Assembly (NCBI RefSeq): GCF_029961025.1
Contig: NZ_JASBVP010000016.1
Span: 1 to 64,000 of the forward strand
DNA from: Mycobacterium sp.
Lineage (GTDB): Bacteria > Actinomycetota > Actinomycetes > Mycobacteriales > Mycobacteriaceae
Direction: 5' to 3'
DNA: 64,000 bases
In this document: piece by piece, positions 28,149-40,264 of the stretch
Layout of the letters: every line of letters starts with the position of its first letter
How positions within the stretch are numbered: the stretch's first letter is position 1
Translations under genes and position numbers: made by a program
Notes under the pieces: model-generated
What the model saw: the letters and a program-made list of their open reading frames with translations, nothing else
Told to the model about the DNA's origin: nothing
The model's database searches: none

Positions 28149-28913
28149 ATGTCCAGTGAATCGACCGGGGCGCGCGGACTGCGGCCACTGGCCTCGCCGT
28201 CATTTCTGCCGCACCGATTCCGGGTTCATCTCGACATCGCCGTCGTCGTGGCGGTGCTGGTGCTAACGAATCTGATCGCCCACTTCACCACCGCCTGGGC
28301 GGGTATTGTGGCGGTGCCGGTGGCCGCTACTGGCCTGGTGATTCTGCTGCGGCGCACTGGCCTCGAGTGGGCCGAGCTGGGCCTCGGCCGTGAACACTGG
28401 AAATCCGGGGTGGCCTACGCGCTGGCCGCGGTGGGCATCGTCGCGTCGGCGGTTGCTGTCGGTGCGTTACTGCCGCTGACCCGGCCGTTGTTCATGAACC
28501 TTCGCTACGCCACGACCTCCGGGGCGCTGATCGCTTCGACGCTCATCATCCCGCTGCAAACCGTCATCCCAGAGGAACTGGTATTCCGCGGTGCGCTGCA
28601 GGGCGTGCTGCAGCGGGCCTGGGGATTTCGCGGTGTCGCGTTGGGGGGCTCGCTGCTGTTCGGCCTTTGGCACATCGCGACGTCGTTGGGCCTGACCAGC
28701 AGCAACGTCGGTTTAACTCGGCTGTTCGGCGGCGGTGTTGTCGGCATGCTGGCCGGTGTGCTGCTGGCCGTGGTAGTCACCGGGGCGGCCGGGTTGGTGT
28801 TCAGCTGGCTGCGCCGTCGCAGCGGCAGCCTGATCGCGCCGATTGCGTTGCACTGGTCGTGCAACGGCTTGGGCGCGTTGGCGGCCGCCGTAGTGTGGCA
28901 AGTTACCACCTGA
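28149..28913 (+). CDS. CPBP-family intramembrane metalloprotease, Rv1863c-like
   Basis: The 254-residue multi-pass membrane protein has about seven hydrophobic segments. The CPBP/Abi motifs are present: PEELVFRGAL (the E-E-x3-R motif) around residue 138, LLFGLWHIATS with the second-motif His, and the final IAPIALHWSCNG segment with His-x3-N-like residues. These proteases are related to eukaryotic Rce1 CAAX proteases; mycobacterial substrates are unknown. The position next to adhA matches M. tuberculosis Rv1863c/Rv1862. Confidence 0.88.
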   Translation: MSSESTGARGLRPLASPSFLPHRFRVHLDIAVVVAVLVLTNLIAHFTTAWAGIVAVPVAATGLVILLRRTGLEWAELGLGREHWKSGVAYALAAVGIVASAVAVGALLPLTRPLFMNLRYATTSGALIASTLIIPLQTVIPEELVFRGALQGVLQRAWGFRGVALGGSLLFGLWHIATSLGLTSSNVGLTRLFGGGVVGMLAGVLLAVVVTGAAGLVFSWLRRRSGSLIAPIALHWSCNGLGALAAAVVWQVTT

Positions 28914-28978
28914 CGGGTCCGCTTGAGCCGTCCCCGCGGTGACCTTATCGACGACCCTGAATGTTGGGCTGCCGTGGC

Positions 28979-30019
28979 TCAGCCGGCTCGCGACACCTGC
29001 AGCACCGCAGCGCCGGCAATACGGCCGGCGGAAAGGTCGGACAGCGCCCGGTCCGCCTGTTCGAGCGGGTACTCCACGGTGGTGACCCGGATGCGGTGCC
29101 GGTCGGCGAACTCCAGGAAAGCCCGGGCGTCGGCGCGGGTGTTTGACGTCACCGAACGAATCTGGCGCTCCTGGAACAGGTGTCGTTGATAGTTGAGCCC
29201 CGGGATATCGGTGAGGTGAATTCCGGCGATCGACAACGTGCCACCGCGGTCTAACGCCTCCAGCGCGGGCAGCACCAGATCACCGACCGGGGCGAAGAGA
29301 ATCGCCGAGTCCAGCGGCACCGGAGGCGGGTCGGCGGCCCCCTGGGCCGATGCGGCACCCAGCTCTAACGCCAATTCGCGGGCTTTCGCCCCCCGGGTCA
29401 TCACGTGGACCTCGGCGCCTTGCGCCACCGCGACCTGCGCGGTGATGTGCGCGCTGCCCCCGAATCCGTAGATCCCCAGCCGACCGCCGGGCGGTAGCTC
29501 GGCGCGCAGCAGCGAGCGGTATCCGATGATCCCGGCACACAGCAACGGCGCCAGCTCGCTGTCGCTGTAGCCGTTTGGCAGGTGGTGCGCGTAAGCGGCT
29601 GGGACGGTGGCGAATTCGGCGTAGCCACCGTCGGCGTCCCAGCCGGTGTAGCGGGACTGCGGGCACAGGTTCTCGCTGCCGCGTCGACAGTAGGTGCACA
29701 CCCCGCAGGTGTATCGCAGCCAGGCGATGCCGACCCGGTCCCCCACCGCGAACCCATCGCCGGCGTCGACACCGACTTCGACGACTTCCCCCACCACCTC
29801 GTGCCCGGGTATCACCCCCGCGCGGTGCACCGGTAGGTCACCCTCGGTCACGTGCAAATCGGTGCGACACACCCCGCATGCGTGCACGGCCACCAACAGC
29901 TCGGCGGGGCCAGGACGCGGGACCTCGGTGCTGATCCGCTCAAGCGGGTGGGTCTCCATCGGGCCGGGCGTGCGAACCCGCCACGCACTCATCGTCGCTT
30001 TCATCGACCCCACGACCAT
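28979..30019 (-). CDS. adhA: Zinc-dependent alcohol dehydrogenase AdhA
   Basis: The 346-residue medium-chain alcohol dehydrogenase is complete, unlike the broken one near 8.5 kb. Catalytic zinc ligands are in [10 protein letters not shown] and PGHEVVGEV. Structural zinc cysteines are in [15 protein letters not shown]. The cofactor motif is [16 protein letters not shown], slightly altered from G-x-G-x2-G. It oxidises alcohols or reduces aldehydes; its natural substrate is not established. It corresponds to M. tuberculosis Rv1862. The ATG at 30019 gives the length I recall for that protein; ATGs at 30004 and 29992 are also in frame. Confidence 0.9.
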   Translation of the reverse strand: MVVGSMKATMSAWRVRTPGPMETHPLERISTEVPRPGPAELLVAVHACGVCRTDLHVTEGDLPVHRAGVIPGHEVVGEVVEVGVDAGDGFAVGDRVGIAWLRYTCGVCTYCRRGSENLCPQSRYTGWDADGGYAEFATVPAAYAHHLPNGYSDSELAPLLCAGIIGYRSLLRAELPPGGRLGIYGFGGSAHITAQVAVAQGAEVHVMTRGAKARELALELGAASAQGAADPPPVPLDSAILFAPVGDLVLPALEALDRGGTLSIAGIHLTDIPGLNYQRHLFQERQIRSVTSNTRADARAFLEFADRHRIRVTTVEYPLEQADRALSDLSAGRIAGAAVLQVSRAG

Positions 30020-30144
30020 GCCCTCATAGTGCCCCTCGGCGACGCGTGGTGCGCAACCACTCGGCCTGACATCTGGCTCGCCGGAGCAACGCCACGGCGG
30101 TGGACAAAGGCCGTGGCGCCGACACCCTTAAGGCCTTTAGGCCT

Positions 30145-31086
30145 TTAGGCCGCCCGGGTCGTCTGTGAAGCGGGCGCGGCCGCGGGGGCTCCTGCGGGCG
30201 GTTGCCCCGCGGGTGTCGGGCCCGGCGGCGGAGCACCCGGGGCCGGTGCCGCGGGTGGCGGCGCCGGCGGCGCCGGTGGTGGCGCCCAGGGCCGCACCGA
30301 CTGGGCCAGGGTCACCGCCGCCGGCTTGTCCACCGGGTCGTTCGCGGTGCCCAGCCACACCACAAACCAGCGCTGCGGGGGCGAGGCGGTAGCCGCATTG
30401 GGGGCGGTGGAGCCGACGACACCCGCCCAGATCTGGCCGTTCGGCTTGCTGGTGTCACTGAACTTGACCTCGTAGTAGGACGCACTGCCCGCCATCCCGT
30501 TGGCTTTCAGCGGGGTGCTCTCCTGGTTTATCCGGGTGCCGGGGTAGGGCATGAAGAACTCCCCCATGTCGGACGCCAGCCGGGTCGCAGCCTTCGCGTT
30601 GTCGGGTTCGGCGCTGGCGTAGAGCCGCTGGTCCAGCCGACCGAGCACAATCCGGGTGTCGTTGGCGACCGGCGGGGGCTGCCCGGGCTGGGCCGGTCCG
30701 ATTTGCTTACTCAACAGCGCCGAGCCATAGTCCAGGTGGGTTGCATCTGACTCCACCCAGCCGGCAGGGATGACGAAGCTGAATCCGCCCGGTGGGTTGT
30801 CGACCCGGCCGGCGTCCGGCGCGTTCGCTTCGACCGGCGGCGGGACCGCGTTCGGGTCGGCCGGAGGCGGGGGCGCATTGGGATCGACCGGCCCCGGGGC
30901 GGCGTCCGGCGCTGCATTGGGGGCCGGCGAAGGCGACGCGGTCGTGGTTCCCGGCGCCGGGGCCGTGGGATCCGCGATCGCTGGGGTGGCCGGTGACGCG
31001 ACGGCCACAGCGCCGCCGACCGCCGCGATCGCCAGCGCTACCCAGGAACCCTTGCGACTCCTGGGGTTCGGGTCCGCGTGCTCCAT
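30145..31086 (-). CDS. apa: Apa (FAP/45-47 kDa antigen), secreted fibronectin-binding glycoprotein
   Basis: The 313-residue precursor has a signal peptide of about 39 residues ending in AIA before DPTAPAPG. Pro/Ala-rich tracts flank a folded core ([22 protein letters not shown] through [22 protein letters not shown]). The Thr/Pro stretches resemble the mannosylated sites of M. tuberculosis Apa (Rv1860). The core carries the fibronectin-binding region [10 protein letters not shown]. Apa was once called ModD because of modABC beside it, but here those genes are missing and the gene stands alone, so a molybdate role is not supported. The end carries short aggcctt repeats around its stop codon. 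Confidence 0.95.
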   Translation of the reverse strand: MEHADPNPRSRKGSWVALAIAAVGGAVAVASPATPAIADPTAPAPGTTTASPSPAPNAAPDAAPGPVDPNAPPPPADPNAVPPPVEANAPDAGRVDNPPGGFSFVIPAGWVESDATHLDYGSALLSKQIGPAQPGQPPPVANDTRIVLGRLDQRLYASAEPDNAKAATRLASDMGEFFMPYPGTRINQESTPLKANGMAGSASYYEVKFSDTSKPNGQIWAGVVGSTAPNAATASPPQRWFVVWLGTANDPVDKPAAVTLAQSVRPWAPPPAPPAPPPAAPAPGAPPPGPTPAGQPPAGAPAAAPASQTTRAA

Positions 31087-31479
31087 GTCGAAAAACCTAC
31101 CGTGTTACGTCCGTGACGCAAGTGCGCCTTGCTGACGATGTGAATGCTATGGAGAGTGAATGTGAATGCTATGGACCGCTGATCCGCCGGTCACGCCACA
31201 CTGATGCCGCCGCGACGGGGCGGCCGGTGGCCCGGAACCGGCTCGCTCCCGGCGCAATCACGGTGCCAGCCCGAAACGGTGCGGCCCGGCTCCCGCGTTA
31301 CGGCCGAATAGTTATCCAAATGATGGGCGCGTCGTGTCGGCCCGGAGTTCCATCACTAGCTACCGTCCAGTAACATCTACGGCGATTGCTGCCGCCGCAC
31401 GTCCAAACCCCGGGCGCCGGGTCTCGGCAGGTTCGCCGCAGACCGGTCGGGCGGTGTCGACGACAAGGAGGTCATGGCA
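31087..31479. other. Intergenic region where modABC lies in M. tuberculosis
   Basis: About 390 bases lie between the apa start and the SDR gene. No gene is recognisable, and no remnant of molybdate transporter genes is visible. It must hold both divergent promoters. It contains the direct repeat listed at 31139-31175. An AAGGAG ribosome site at 31465-31470 serves the SDR gene. Confidence 0.6.
31139..31175. repeat. Direct repeat, two 15-bp copies 22 bp apart
   Basis: The sequence tgtgaatgctatgga occurs at 31139-31153 and again at 31161-31175, giving a 22-bp period that extends imperfectly. It lies 50-90 bp upstream of the apa start, so it may overlap the apa promoter. Confidence 0.85.
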
Positions 31480-32160
31480 ATGGAGGTGCTGGTCACCGGC
31501 GGAGATACCGAGCTGGGACGCTCCGTCGCCGAACGCTTTCGCGATGCCGGCCACGCGGTGACGCTGATGGGCGCGCGCCGCGACGACCTCGAAATCGCCG
31601 CCAAGGAGCTTGATGTGGAGGCGATCGTCTGCGACACCACCGACCCGGTCAGCCTCACCGCAGCTCACGGGCTGTTCCCGCGGCATTTGGACACCCTTGT
31701 CAATGTGCCCCCGTCGCGCTGGGACACCGGCGACCCGCGCGGTTATTCCGCTGCGTCCGTTGCGGATCTGGCTGGCACATGGCGGCATGCGCTGGACGAG
31801 ACGGTGCTGTCGGCGGTGTTGACCACACAAATCGTGGGCGATCACTTGCGCTCCGGTGGCTCGATCCTCGCGGTGGTTCCCGAGAACGCCCCGGCGGGCA
31901 GCGCCCAGGCCGCGGCCAAAGCCGCGCTGGCGAACTGGATCGCCGGGCAGGCGGGCGTTTTCGGTGCCCGCGGCATCAGCGTCAACGCGATCGCGGGTGG
32001 GCGCAGCACCCAGCCCGGATACCAGGGGCTGTCCCGGGTCCCGCCGCCGGTCACCGTGGAGATCGCCCGATTGGCGCTGTTTCTGACCTCCCCCGCGGCT
32101 CGCCACCTCACCGGGCAGCTGCTGCACGTCGGCAGCGGTGCGCCGACTCGTTGCGGCTAG
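31480..32160 (+). CDS. SDR-fold protein lacking the catalytic Tyr, Rv1856c-like
   Basis: The 226-residue protein starts at ATG 31480, nine bases after AAGGAG (the ATG at 31474 is too close to that site). The Rossmann start is VLVTGGDTELGRSVAERF, a variant of T-G-x3-G-x-G. The usual catalytic Tyr-x3-Lys position reads QAAAK, so Tyr is replaced by Gln, and no catalytic Ser motif precedes it. The fold is SDR but the protein is probably not a normal dehydrogenase; a regulatory or NAD(P)-sensing role is possible. It corresponds to Rv1856c, upstream of ndh. The intervening Rv1855c is not present here. Confidence 0.85.
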   Translation: MEVLVTGGDTELGRSVAERFRDAGHAVTLMGARRDDLEIAAKELDVEAIVCDTTDPVSLTAAHGLFPRHLDTLVNVPPSRWDTGDPRGYSAASVADLAGTWRHALDETVLSAVLTTQIVGDHLRSGGSILAVVPENAPAGSAQAAAKAALANWIAGQAGVFGARGISVNAIAGGRSTQPGYQGLSRVPPPVTVEIARLALFLTSPAARHLTGQLLHVGSGAPTRCG

Positions 32161-32338
32161 CAGCCAACCGCCGAGCGGCGTCGTCGGTCGTATCGGAACG
32201 CCGGGGCGAATCGGCGGGAATTATCGGCGGGCATTGGAGCCAGCTTCGGTGACGGGCCGCGGGTCGTCAGGTGACTAGGCTATACCGGGGAGTGCAGTCG
32301 CCGCCGAGGGGCTTCCGCCCGCCCAGGAGTGCACCCAC

Positions 32339-33793
32339 ATGAGTGCCCGTCCCGACGCCACCGTCAACCGTCGGCACCAAGTCGTCATCATCGGCTCCGG
32401 ATTTGGCGGGCTGAACGCGGCGAAGACGCTTAAACGGGCCGACGTCGACATCAAGCTGATCGCGCGCACCACCCATCACCTGTTCCAGCCGCTGCTGTAC
32501 CAGGTGGCGACGGGCATCATCTCCGAAGGCGAAATCGCCCCGCCGACCCGGGTGGTGTTGCGCAGACAGCGCAACGTCCAGGTGCTGCTGGGCGACGTCA
32601 CCCGGATCGACCTCAACCGAAAGATTGTTGTCTCGGATTTGCTGGGCCACAGTTACGACACCCCCTATGACAGCCTGATCGTCGCCGCCGGTGCCGGTCA
32701 GTCCTACTTCGGCAACGACCACTTCGCCGAGTTCGCTCCCGGTATGAAATCGATCGACGACGCCCTTGAACTGCGCGGGCGTATTCTGAGCGCGTTCGAG
32801 CAGGCGGAGCGGTCCCGCGACCCGCAGCGCCGCGAAAAGCTGCTGACATTCACGGTGATCGGCGCCGGGCCTACCGGGGTGGAAATGGCCGGGCAGATTG
32901 CCGAGCTGGCTCGTCACACCCTCAAGGGGGCTTTCCGGCACATCGATCCGACCAAGGCGCGGGTGATCCTGCTCGACGCCGCGCCCGCGGTGCTGCCGTC
33001 GATGGGAGACAAGCTCGGCCGCAAGGCGGCGGCGCGGCTGAAAAAGCTGGGCGTGGAGATCCAACTCGGCGCGATGGTCACCGATGTGGACCGCAACGGC
33101 GTCACCGTCACGGAGGCCGACGGCAGCCTTCGGCGCATCGATTCGGTGTGCAAGGTGTGGTCGGCCGGCGTGTTGGCCAGCCCGCTCGGTCGTGACCTCG
33201 CCGAGCAGTCCGGAGCCGAACTGGACCGGGCCGGGCGGGTCAAGGTGCTGCCCGACTTGACCCTTCCGGGCCACCCCAACGTGTTCGTCGTCGGTGACAT
33301 GGCCGCCGTCGAGGGGGTCCCGGGCGTGGCGCAGGGAGCCATTCAGGGCGGCAAGTACGCCGCTAACACGATCAAAGCCGAACTCGCGGGCGCCGATGCG
33401 GCGCAGCGGGAGCCGTTCCAATACTTCGACAAGGGGTCGATGGCCACGGTGTCGCGGTTCTCCGCGGTCGCCAAGATCGGTCCGCTGGAGTTTAGCGGCT
33501 TGCTCGCCTGGTTGGCCTGGCTGGTGCTGCACCTGGCGTATCTGGTCGGCTTCAAGAATCAGCTCACCACGCTGCTGTCCTGGACGGTGACCTTCCTGAG
33601 CAACCGGCGCAGCCAGCTGACCATCACCGAGCAGCAGGCCTTCGCCCGCACCCGGCTCGAACAGCTGGCCGTGTTGGCCGCCGAGGAGCACCGCGGCGAA
33701 GCGACGGCGAAAACGGCCGGCTCACCGGCTTCCCGAAACCGGCTTCCCGGTCACGGAACCGCCCATCCGGGGCAGCGGCCGCAGGAAGGTTAG
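32339..33793 (+). CDS. ndh: Type II NADH dehydrogenase
   Basis: The 484-residue single-subunit NADH:menaquinone oxidoreductase does not pump protons and is the main entry of electrons from NADH in mycobacteria. The FAD motif is IIGSGFGGLNAAKTL (about residues 17-31), the NADH motif is VIGAGPTGVEMAGQIAELA (about 177-195), and VFVVGDMAAV marks the second FAD contact. A hydrophobic pair of helices near residue 385-420 (LLAWLAWLVLHLAYLVGF) anchors it in the membrane. The match is Rv1854c. It converges on the Rv1847-like gene with a single base between the stop codons, so the urease operon found there in M. tuberculosis is absent. Confidence 0.96.
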   Translation: MSARPDATVNRRHQVVIIGSGFGGLNAAKTLKRADVDIKLIARTTHHLFQPLLYQVATGIISEGEIAPPTRVVLRRQRNVQVLLGDVTRIDLNRKIVVSDLLGHSYDTPYDSLIVAAGAGQSYFGNDHFAEFAPGMKSIDDALELRGRILSAFEQAERSRDPQRREKLLTFTVIGAGPTGVEMAGQIAELARHTLKGAFRHIDPTKARVILLDAAPAVLPSMGDKLGRKAAARLKKLGVEIQLGAMVTDVDRNGVTVTEADGSLRRIDSVCKVWSAGVLASPLGRDLAEQSGAELDRAGRVKVLPDLTLPGHPNVFVVGDMAAVEGVPGVAQGAIQGGKYAANTIKAELAGADAAQREPFQYFDKGSMATVSRFSAVAKIGPLEFSGLLAWLAWLVLHLAYLVGFKNQLTTLLSWTVTFLSNRRSQLTITEQQAFARTRLEQLAVLAAEEHRGEATAKTAGSPASRNRLPGHGTAHPGQRPQEG

Positions 33794-33794
33794 C

Positions 33795-34229
33795 TCAGCC
33801 GCCGGCGGGCTCCCGGTCCAGGTTCTGCAGCCTCACCTGACCGCGGGCCACCACCCGCTCGGCGGCGTCGGTGACGATCACGAGCCACAGTTGCTGACGG
33901 CGCCCCCGGTGCAGCGGTGTGGCGGTACCGTACACCGTGCCCGAGCTGATTGCCCGCAGAAAGTCGGTGTTGTTGTTGACGCCGACGACGCTGCCGCCGC
34001 CGCGAGTTGCCAGCCAGGCGTAGGCAGCGGTGCTGGCCAGGCTCTCGATCATCGAACAGTAGACCCCGCCGTGCACGATGCCCATCGGCTGCAGCAGTTT
34101 GGGAGTCACCTCCAACTGCGCCCGGGTGGTGTCGGGACCGATCTCGGTGAACACCAGCCCCAGTTCCCGGTCGAAGGGCGAGGTGAAATCCGCGGGCCCG
34201 ACCGGGGTAAACGACGATGGCACGCCCAT
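33795..34229 (-). CDS. PaaI-like hot-dog thioesterase, Rv1847-like
   Basis: The 144-residue single hot-dog domain protein carries PMGIVHGGVYCSMIES, the diagnostic HGG motif region, then VVGVNNNTDFLRAISSG. PaaI/YdiI-type proteins hydrolyse acyl-CoA thioesters. ATG 34229 begins MGVPSSFTP; the frame is open for hundreds of codons further upstream, opposite blaI and the M56 gene, but those codons are not conserved. In M. tuberculosis the homologue (Rv1847) lies between blaI and the urease operon. Confidence 0.88.
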   Translation of the reverse strand: MGVPSSFTPVGPADFTSPFDRELGLVFTEIGPDTTRAQLEVTPKLLQPMGIVHGGVYCSMIESLASTAAYAWLATRGGGSVVGVNNNTDFLRAISSGTVYGTATPLHRGRRQQLWLVIVTDAAERVVARGQVRLQNLDREPAGG

Positions 34230-34397
34230 GTGTCTACACCTTGGGGCGGGGGCACCGCCGGCGGGTCGGCCCCAACGCCGATCCCGGTCGGGCCGGCGGG
34301 CCGGATGCCGGGTCGCGAAGGCCGCCGATACGACCGGTGGTAGTAACCGGTAGGCTGGTTTCATCGATCGGGAGGGAAGCAGAATGCCCGAGCTGAG

Positions 34398-34820
34398 ATG
34401 CCCAAGCTGACGCGGTTGGGGGATCTGGAACGTGCGGTGATGGATCACCTGTGGTCTGCGTCGGAGCCGCAAACCGTGCGCCAGGTCCACGATGCGTTGT
34501 CGGCGCGACGCGATCTGGCCTACACGACCGTGATGACGGTGCTGCAACGGCTGGCGAAGAAAAACCTGGTGTCCCAGATCCGCCACGACCGGGCTCATCG
34601 TTACGCGCCGGTGCACAGCCGCGATGAACTGGTCGCCGGGCTGATGGTCGACGCGCTGGATCAGGCGGCGGACTCCGGCAGCAGGCAAGCTGCGTTGGTG
34701 CACTTCGTGGAGCGGGTCGGCGCCGATGAAGCGGCGGCACTGCGGCGCGCGCTGGCCGAATTGGAATCCGGTCAGCGGAAATCCCGCACCGCGTCGAGTT
34801 TGGAGATCGAGGGAGACTGA
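34398..34820 (+). CDS. blaI: BlaI-family transcriptional repressor
   Basis: The 140-residue winged-helix repressor has the start LTRLGDLERAVMDHLWSA, recognition region QTVRQVHDALSARRDLAYTT and KKNLVSQIRHDRAHRYAP, typical of BlaI/MecI. M. tuberculosis BlaI (Rv1846c) represses blaC and is released after beta-lactam exposure. The C-terminal part mediates dimerisation. It is followed, 4 bp after its stop, by the M56 membrane peptidase gene, the expected sensor partner. No beta-lactamase gene is in the window. Confidence 0.93.
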   Translation: MPKLTRLGDLERAVMDHLWSASEPQTVRQVHDALSARRDLAYTTVMTVLQRLAKKNLVSQIRHDRAHRYAPVHSRDELVAGLMVDALDQAADSGSRQAALVHFVERVGADEAAALRRALAELESGQRKSRTASSLEIEGD

Positions 34821-34824
34821 CAGC

Positions 34825-35775
34825 GTGTCCGCGCTGGCTTTCACCGTCCTCGCGGTGTTGTTGGCCGGCCCGGTGCCGGCGGTGCTGGCCCGAGCGGCGT
34901 GGCCGTTGCGCGCCCCGCGGGCCACGGTGGTGTTGTGGCAGGCCATCGCGCTGGCCGCAGTGCTGTCGGCGTTCAGCGCCGGCATCGCGATCGCCAGCAG
35001 GTTGCTGATGCCGGGTGCCGACGGCCGGCCCACCGCCGGCGTCATCGGCGATATCGCCGAGCTGGGCTGGCAGCTGTGGGCGCTATATGTCGGGGTTTTC
35101 GCGGTCACCGTGCTCATCGGCGTGCGATTGGCGGTCGCAGTTCTTCGGGTTGCCGTCGTCACCCGGCGGCGGCGGGCCCATCACCGCAGGATTGTCGACC
35201 TGGTCGGCGCCGCGCCCGCCTTAAGCACCCGAACCCGCAGCAGCCGCACCCGCGATGTGCGGGTTTTGGATGTGGCGCAACCACTCGCCTACTGCCTGCC
35301 GGGGGTACGCAGCCGGGTTGTGGTCAGCGAAGGGGCGTTGCACAGCCTCGCCGACGACGAAGTCGCCGCCATCCTCAGCCACGAGCGCGCACACCTGCGC
35401 GCTCGTCATGACCTGGTCTTAGAGGCGTTCACCGCGGTGCACGCCGCGTTTCCGCGGTTGGTCCGCAGCGCCTGTGCGCTGGATGCGGTGCGGCTGCTGG
35501 TCGAGCTGTTAGCCGACGATGCCGCGGTGCGCGCCGCCGGACGCACTCCCCTGGCCCGGGCGTTGGTGACCTGCGCTGCCGGGCAGCCGCCCGCGGGCGC
35601 ACTGGCCGCGGGCGGCCCCACTACCGTGCTTCGGGTGCGCCGACTGTCGGGCCGCGGCAACAGCGCGGCGTTGTCGGCGGCCGTCTACCTGGCAGCGGCG
35701 GTGGTGCTGGTGGTGCCCACCGTGGCGCTGGCCGTCCCGTGGCTCATCGAACTGCATCGGCTCTTCGCCGGCTAA
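34825..35775 (+). CDS. BlaR1/M56-family membrane metallopeptidase, Rv1845c-like
   Basis: The 316-residue protein has about four membrane segments (residues 4-22, 34-58, 80-105 and about 290-310). The zinc peptidase motif is SHERAHLRARHD (H-E-x2-H) in the cytoplasmic loop. Unlike full BlaR1 it has no extracellular penicillin-binding domain, so how it senses a signal is unclear. The GTG start at 34825 follows the blaI stop by four bases; expected activity is cleavage of BlaI or its inactivation. It corresponds to Rv1845c. Confidence 0.88.
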   Translation: MSALAFTVLAVLLAGPVPAVLARAAWPLRAPRATVVLWQAIALAAVLSAFSAGIAIASRLLMPGADGRPTAGVIGDIAELGWQLWALYVGVFAVTVLIGVRLAVAVLRVAVVTRRRRAHHRRIVDLVGAAPALSTRTRSSRTRDVRVLDVAQPLAYCLPGVRSRVVVSEGALHSLADDEVAAILSHERAHLRARHDLVLEAFTAVHAAFPRLVRSACALDAVRLLVELLADDAAVRAAGRTPLARALVTCAAGQPPAGALAAGGPTTVLRVRRLSGRGNSAALSAAVYLAAAVVLVVPTVALAVPWLIELHRLFAG

Positions 35776-35813
35776 CCGGCGTTGAGGCCACCCACGATAA
35801 CGAGGCGACGATT

Positions 35814-38718
<2,905 letters not shown>

Positions 38719-38721
38719 CCC

Positions 38722-38749
38722 GCTCGTGCCGGAGTGCTCGTGCCGGAGT
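38722..38749. repeat. Perfect 14-bp tandem duplication after guaB1
   Basis: The unit gctcgtgccggagt occurs at 38722-38735 and 38736-38749, directly after the guaB1 stop. It is a short polymerase-slippage-type duplication with no visible function. Confidence 0.85.
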
Positions 38750-38899
38750 GACACGGTGGCTGGAGTGGCCTTCGCTAGCATGTGAACTTCAAGCCGCAGC
38801 AGCACGCTGGGCGGCATCGAGCGAAAGGGATCACGTGCCGCAGGCACCCGGTGAGGCCGTGGGCCTCCGGGCCCGGCGGTCACCCAGGTTGTTCCACCG

Positions 38900-40264
38900 A
38901 TGAACCTCACCGCCACCCTGCTCAGCCTGCTGGCCATCGCGGTGCTCACCGCGGGCACCGCGCTGTTTGTCGCCGCCGAGTTCTCACTGACCGCGCTGGA
39001 GCGCAGCACCGTCGAAGCCAGCGCCCGCGGCGGCGACCGCCGCGGGCGTTACCTGCAGCGCGCACACCGCACGTTGTCGTTCCAGCTGTCCGGTGCTCAG
39101 CTGGGGATTTCCCTCACCGCCTTGGTGACGGGCTACCTCACCGAACCCGTGGTTGCCGACCTGCCGCACCCGGTGATGGATGCGCTCGGGGTGCCCGATC
39201 GACTCGCCGACGGGATCACCGCGTTCGCGGCGTTGGCGATCGTCACGTCGTTGGCCATGGTGTTCGGCGAGCTGGTGCCCAAAAACCTCGCCGTGGCGCG
39301 CCCGCTGCCGATCGCCCGCGCCGTGGTGGCGCTGCAACTGGCGTTCGCCTGGATCATGACGCCGGCCATTCGGCTGACGAACGGGACGGCGAACTGGATC
39401 CTGCGCCGGCTGGGGATCCAGCCCACCCAGAAGTTGCGGTCGGCGCGCTCGGCGCAGGAGCTGTTGTCACTGGTGCACACCTCGGCGCGCAGCGGCACGC
39501 TGGATCCCACCACCGCAACACTGGTGCGCCGGTCACTGCAGTTTGGCACGCTGACAGCCGAGGAGCTGATGACGCCCCGGTCGAAAGTCGTGGCCCTGCA
39601 AACCGGCGACACCGTCGCCGACCTGGCGGCCGCCGCCGCCCAGACGGGGTTCTCCCGGTTCCCGGTGGTGGCCGGCGACCTCGATGACCCGGTCGGTATC
39701 GTGCACGTCAAGCAAATTTTCGAGGTGGCACCCGCCGAGCGCGCCCGCACGCCGCTCACCGCTATCGCCCGGCCGGTCGCGGTGGTGCCGTCGACGCTGG
39801 ACGGCGACGCGGTGATGGCCCAAATCCGTGGCAATGACCTGCAGGCCGCGCTGGTGGTCGACGAGTACGGGGGCACCGCGGGCATGGTCACGATGGAGGA
39901 TCTGGTCGAAGAGATCGTCGGCGACGTTCGCGACGAACACGACGACGCCACCCCCCATGTGGTGGCCGCCGGCGGCGGCTGGCGGGTTTCCGGCCTGCTG
40001 CGCATCGATGAGGTGGCCGCGGCCACCGGCTACCGGGCCCCCGAGGGTGAATACGAGACGATCGGCGGGCTGGTGCTGCAGCGGCTGGGCCACATTCCGA
40101 CCGTCGGCGAGGCGGTGGAACTGGTGGCGTTTGACCCGGAGGGCGGTTCGGATCACCCGGCGCGGTGGCTGGCGACGGTGGTCCGGATGGACGGCCGGCG
40201 AATCGATCTGCTCGAACTCCGCCCGGGTGGCGGGTCGGGCCAGCGCGACCGGAGGCGCCGGTGA
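38900..40264 (+). CDS. CNNM/CorC-like membrane transporter (Rv1842c-type)
   Basis: The 454-residue protein has an N-terminal DUF21 membrane domain (three to four helices within residues 1-150, with conserved [14 protein letters not shown] and [14 protein letters not shown]). Two CBS domains follow (about 210-330, with [13 protein letters not shown] and [20 protein letters not shown]) and then a C-terminal CorC/HlyC domain. Family members handle magnesium or cobalt efflux. Rv1842c of M. tuberculosis is the match. Its stop overlaps the next gene's GTG start by four bases, so the two paralogues are coupled and may form a heterodimer. Confidence 0.9.
   Translation: MNLTATLLSLLAIAVLTAGTALFVAAEFSLTALERSTVEASARGGDRRGRYLQRAHRTLSFQLSGAQLGISLTALVTGYLTEPVVADLPHPVMDALGVPDRLADGITAFAALAIVTSLAMVFGELVPKNLAVARPLPIARAVVALQLAFAWIMTPAIRLTNGTANWILRRLGIQPTQKLRSARSAQELLSLVHTSARSGTLDPTTATLVRRSLQFGTLTAEELMTPRSKVVALQTGDTVADLAAAAAQTGFSRFPVVAGDLDDPVGIVHVKQIFEVAPAERARTPLTAIARPVAVVPSTLDGDAVMAQIRGNDLQAALVVDEYGGTAGMVTMEDLVEEIVGDVRDEHDDATPHVVAAGGGWRVSGLLRIDEVAAATGYRAPEGEYETIGGLVLQRLGHIPTVGEAVELVAFDPEGGSDHPARWLATVVRMDGRRIDLLELRPGGGSGQRDRRRR

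Noticed and set aside
33795..35162. 455-codon minus-strand frame that includes the Rv1847-like gene
   Set aside because: Only the last 144 codons are conserved; the rest is opposite blaI and the M56 peptidase gene.
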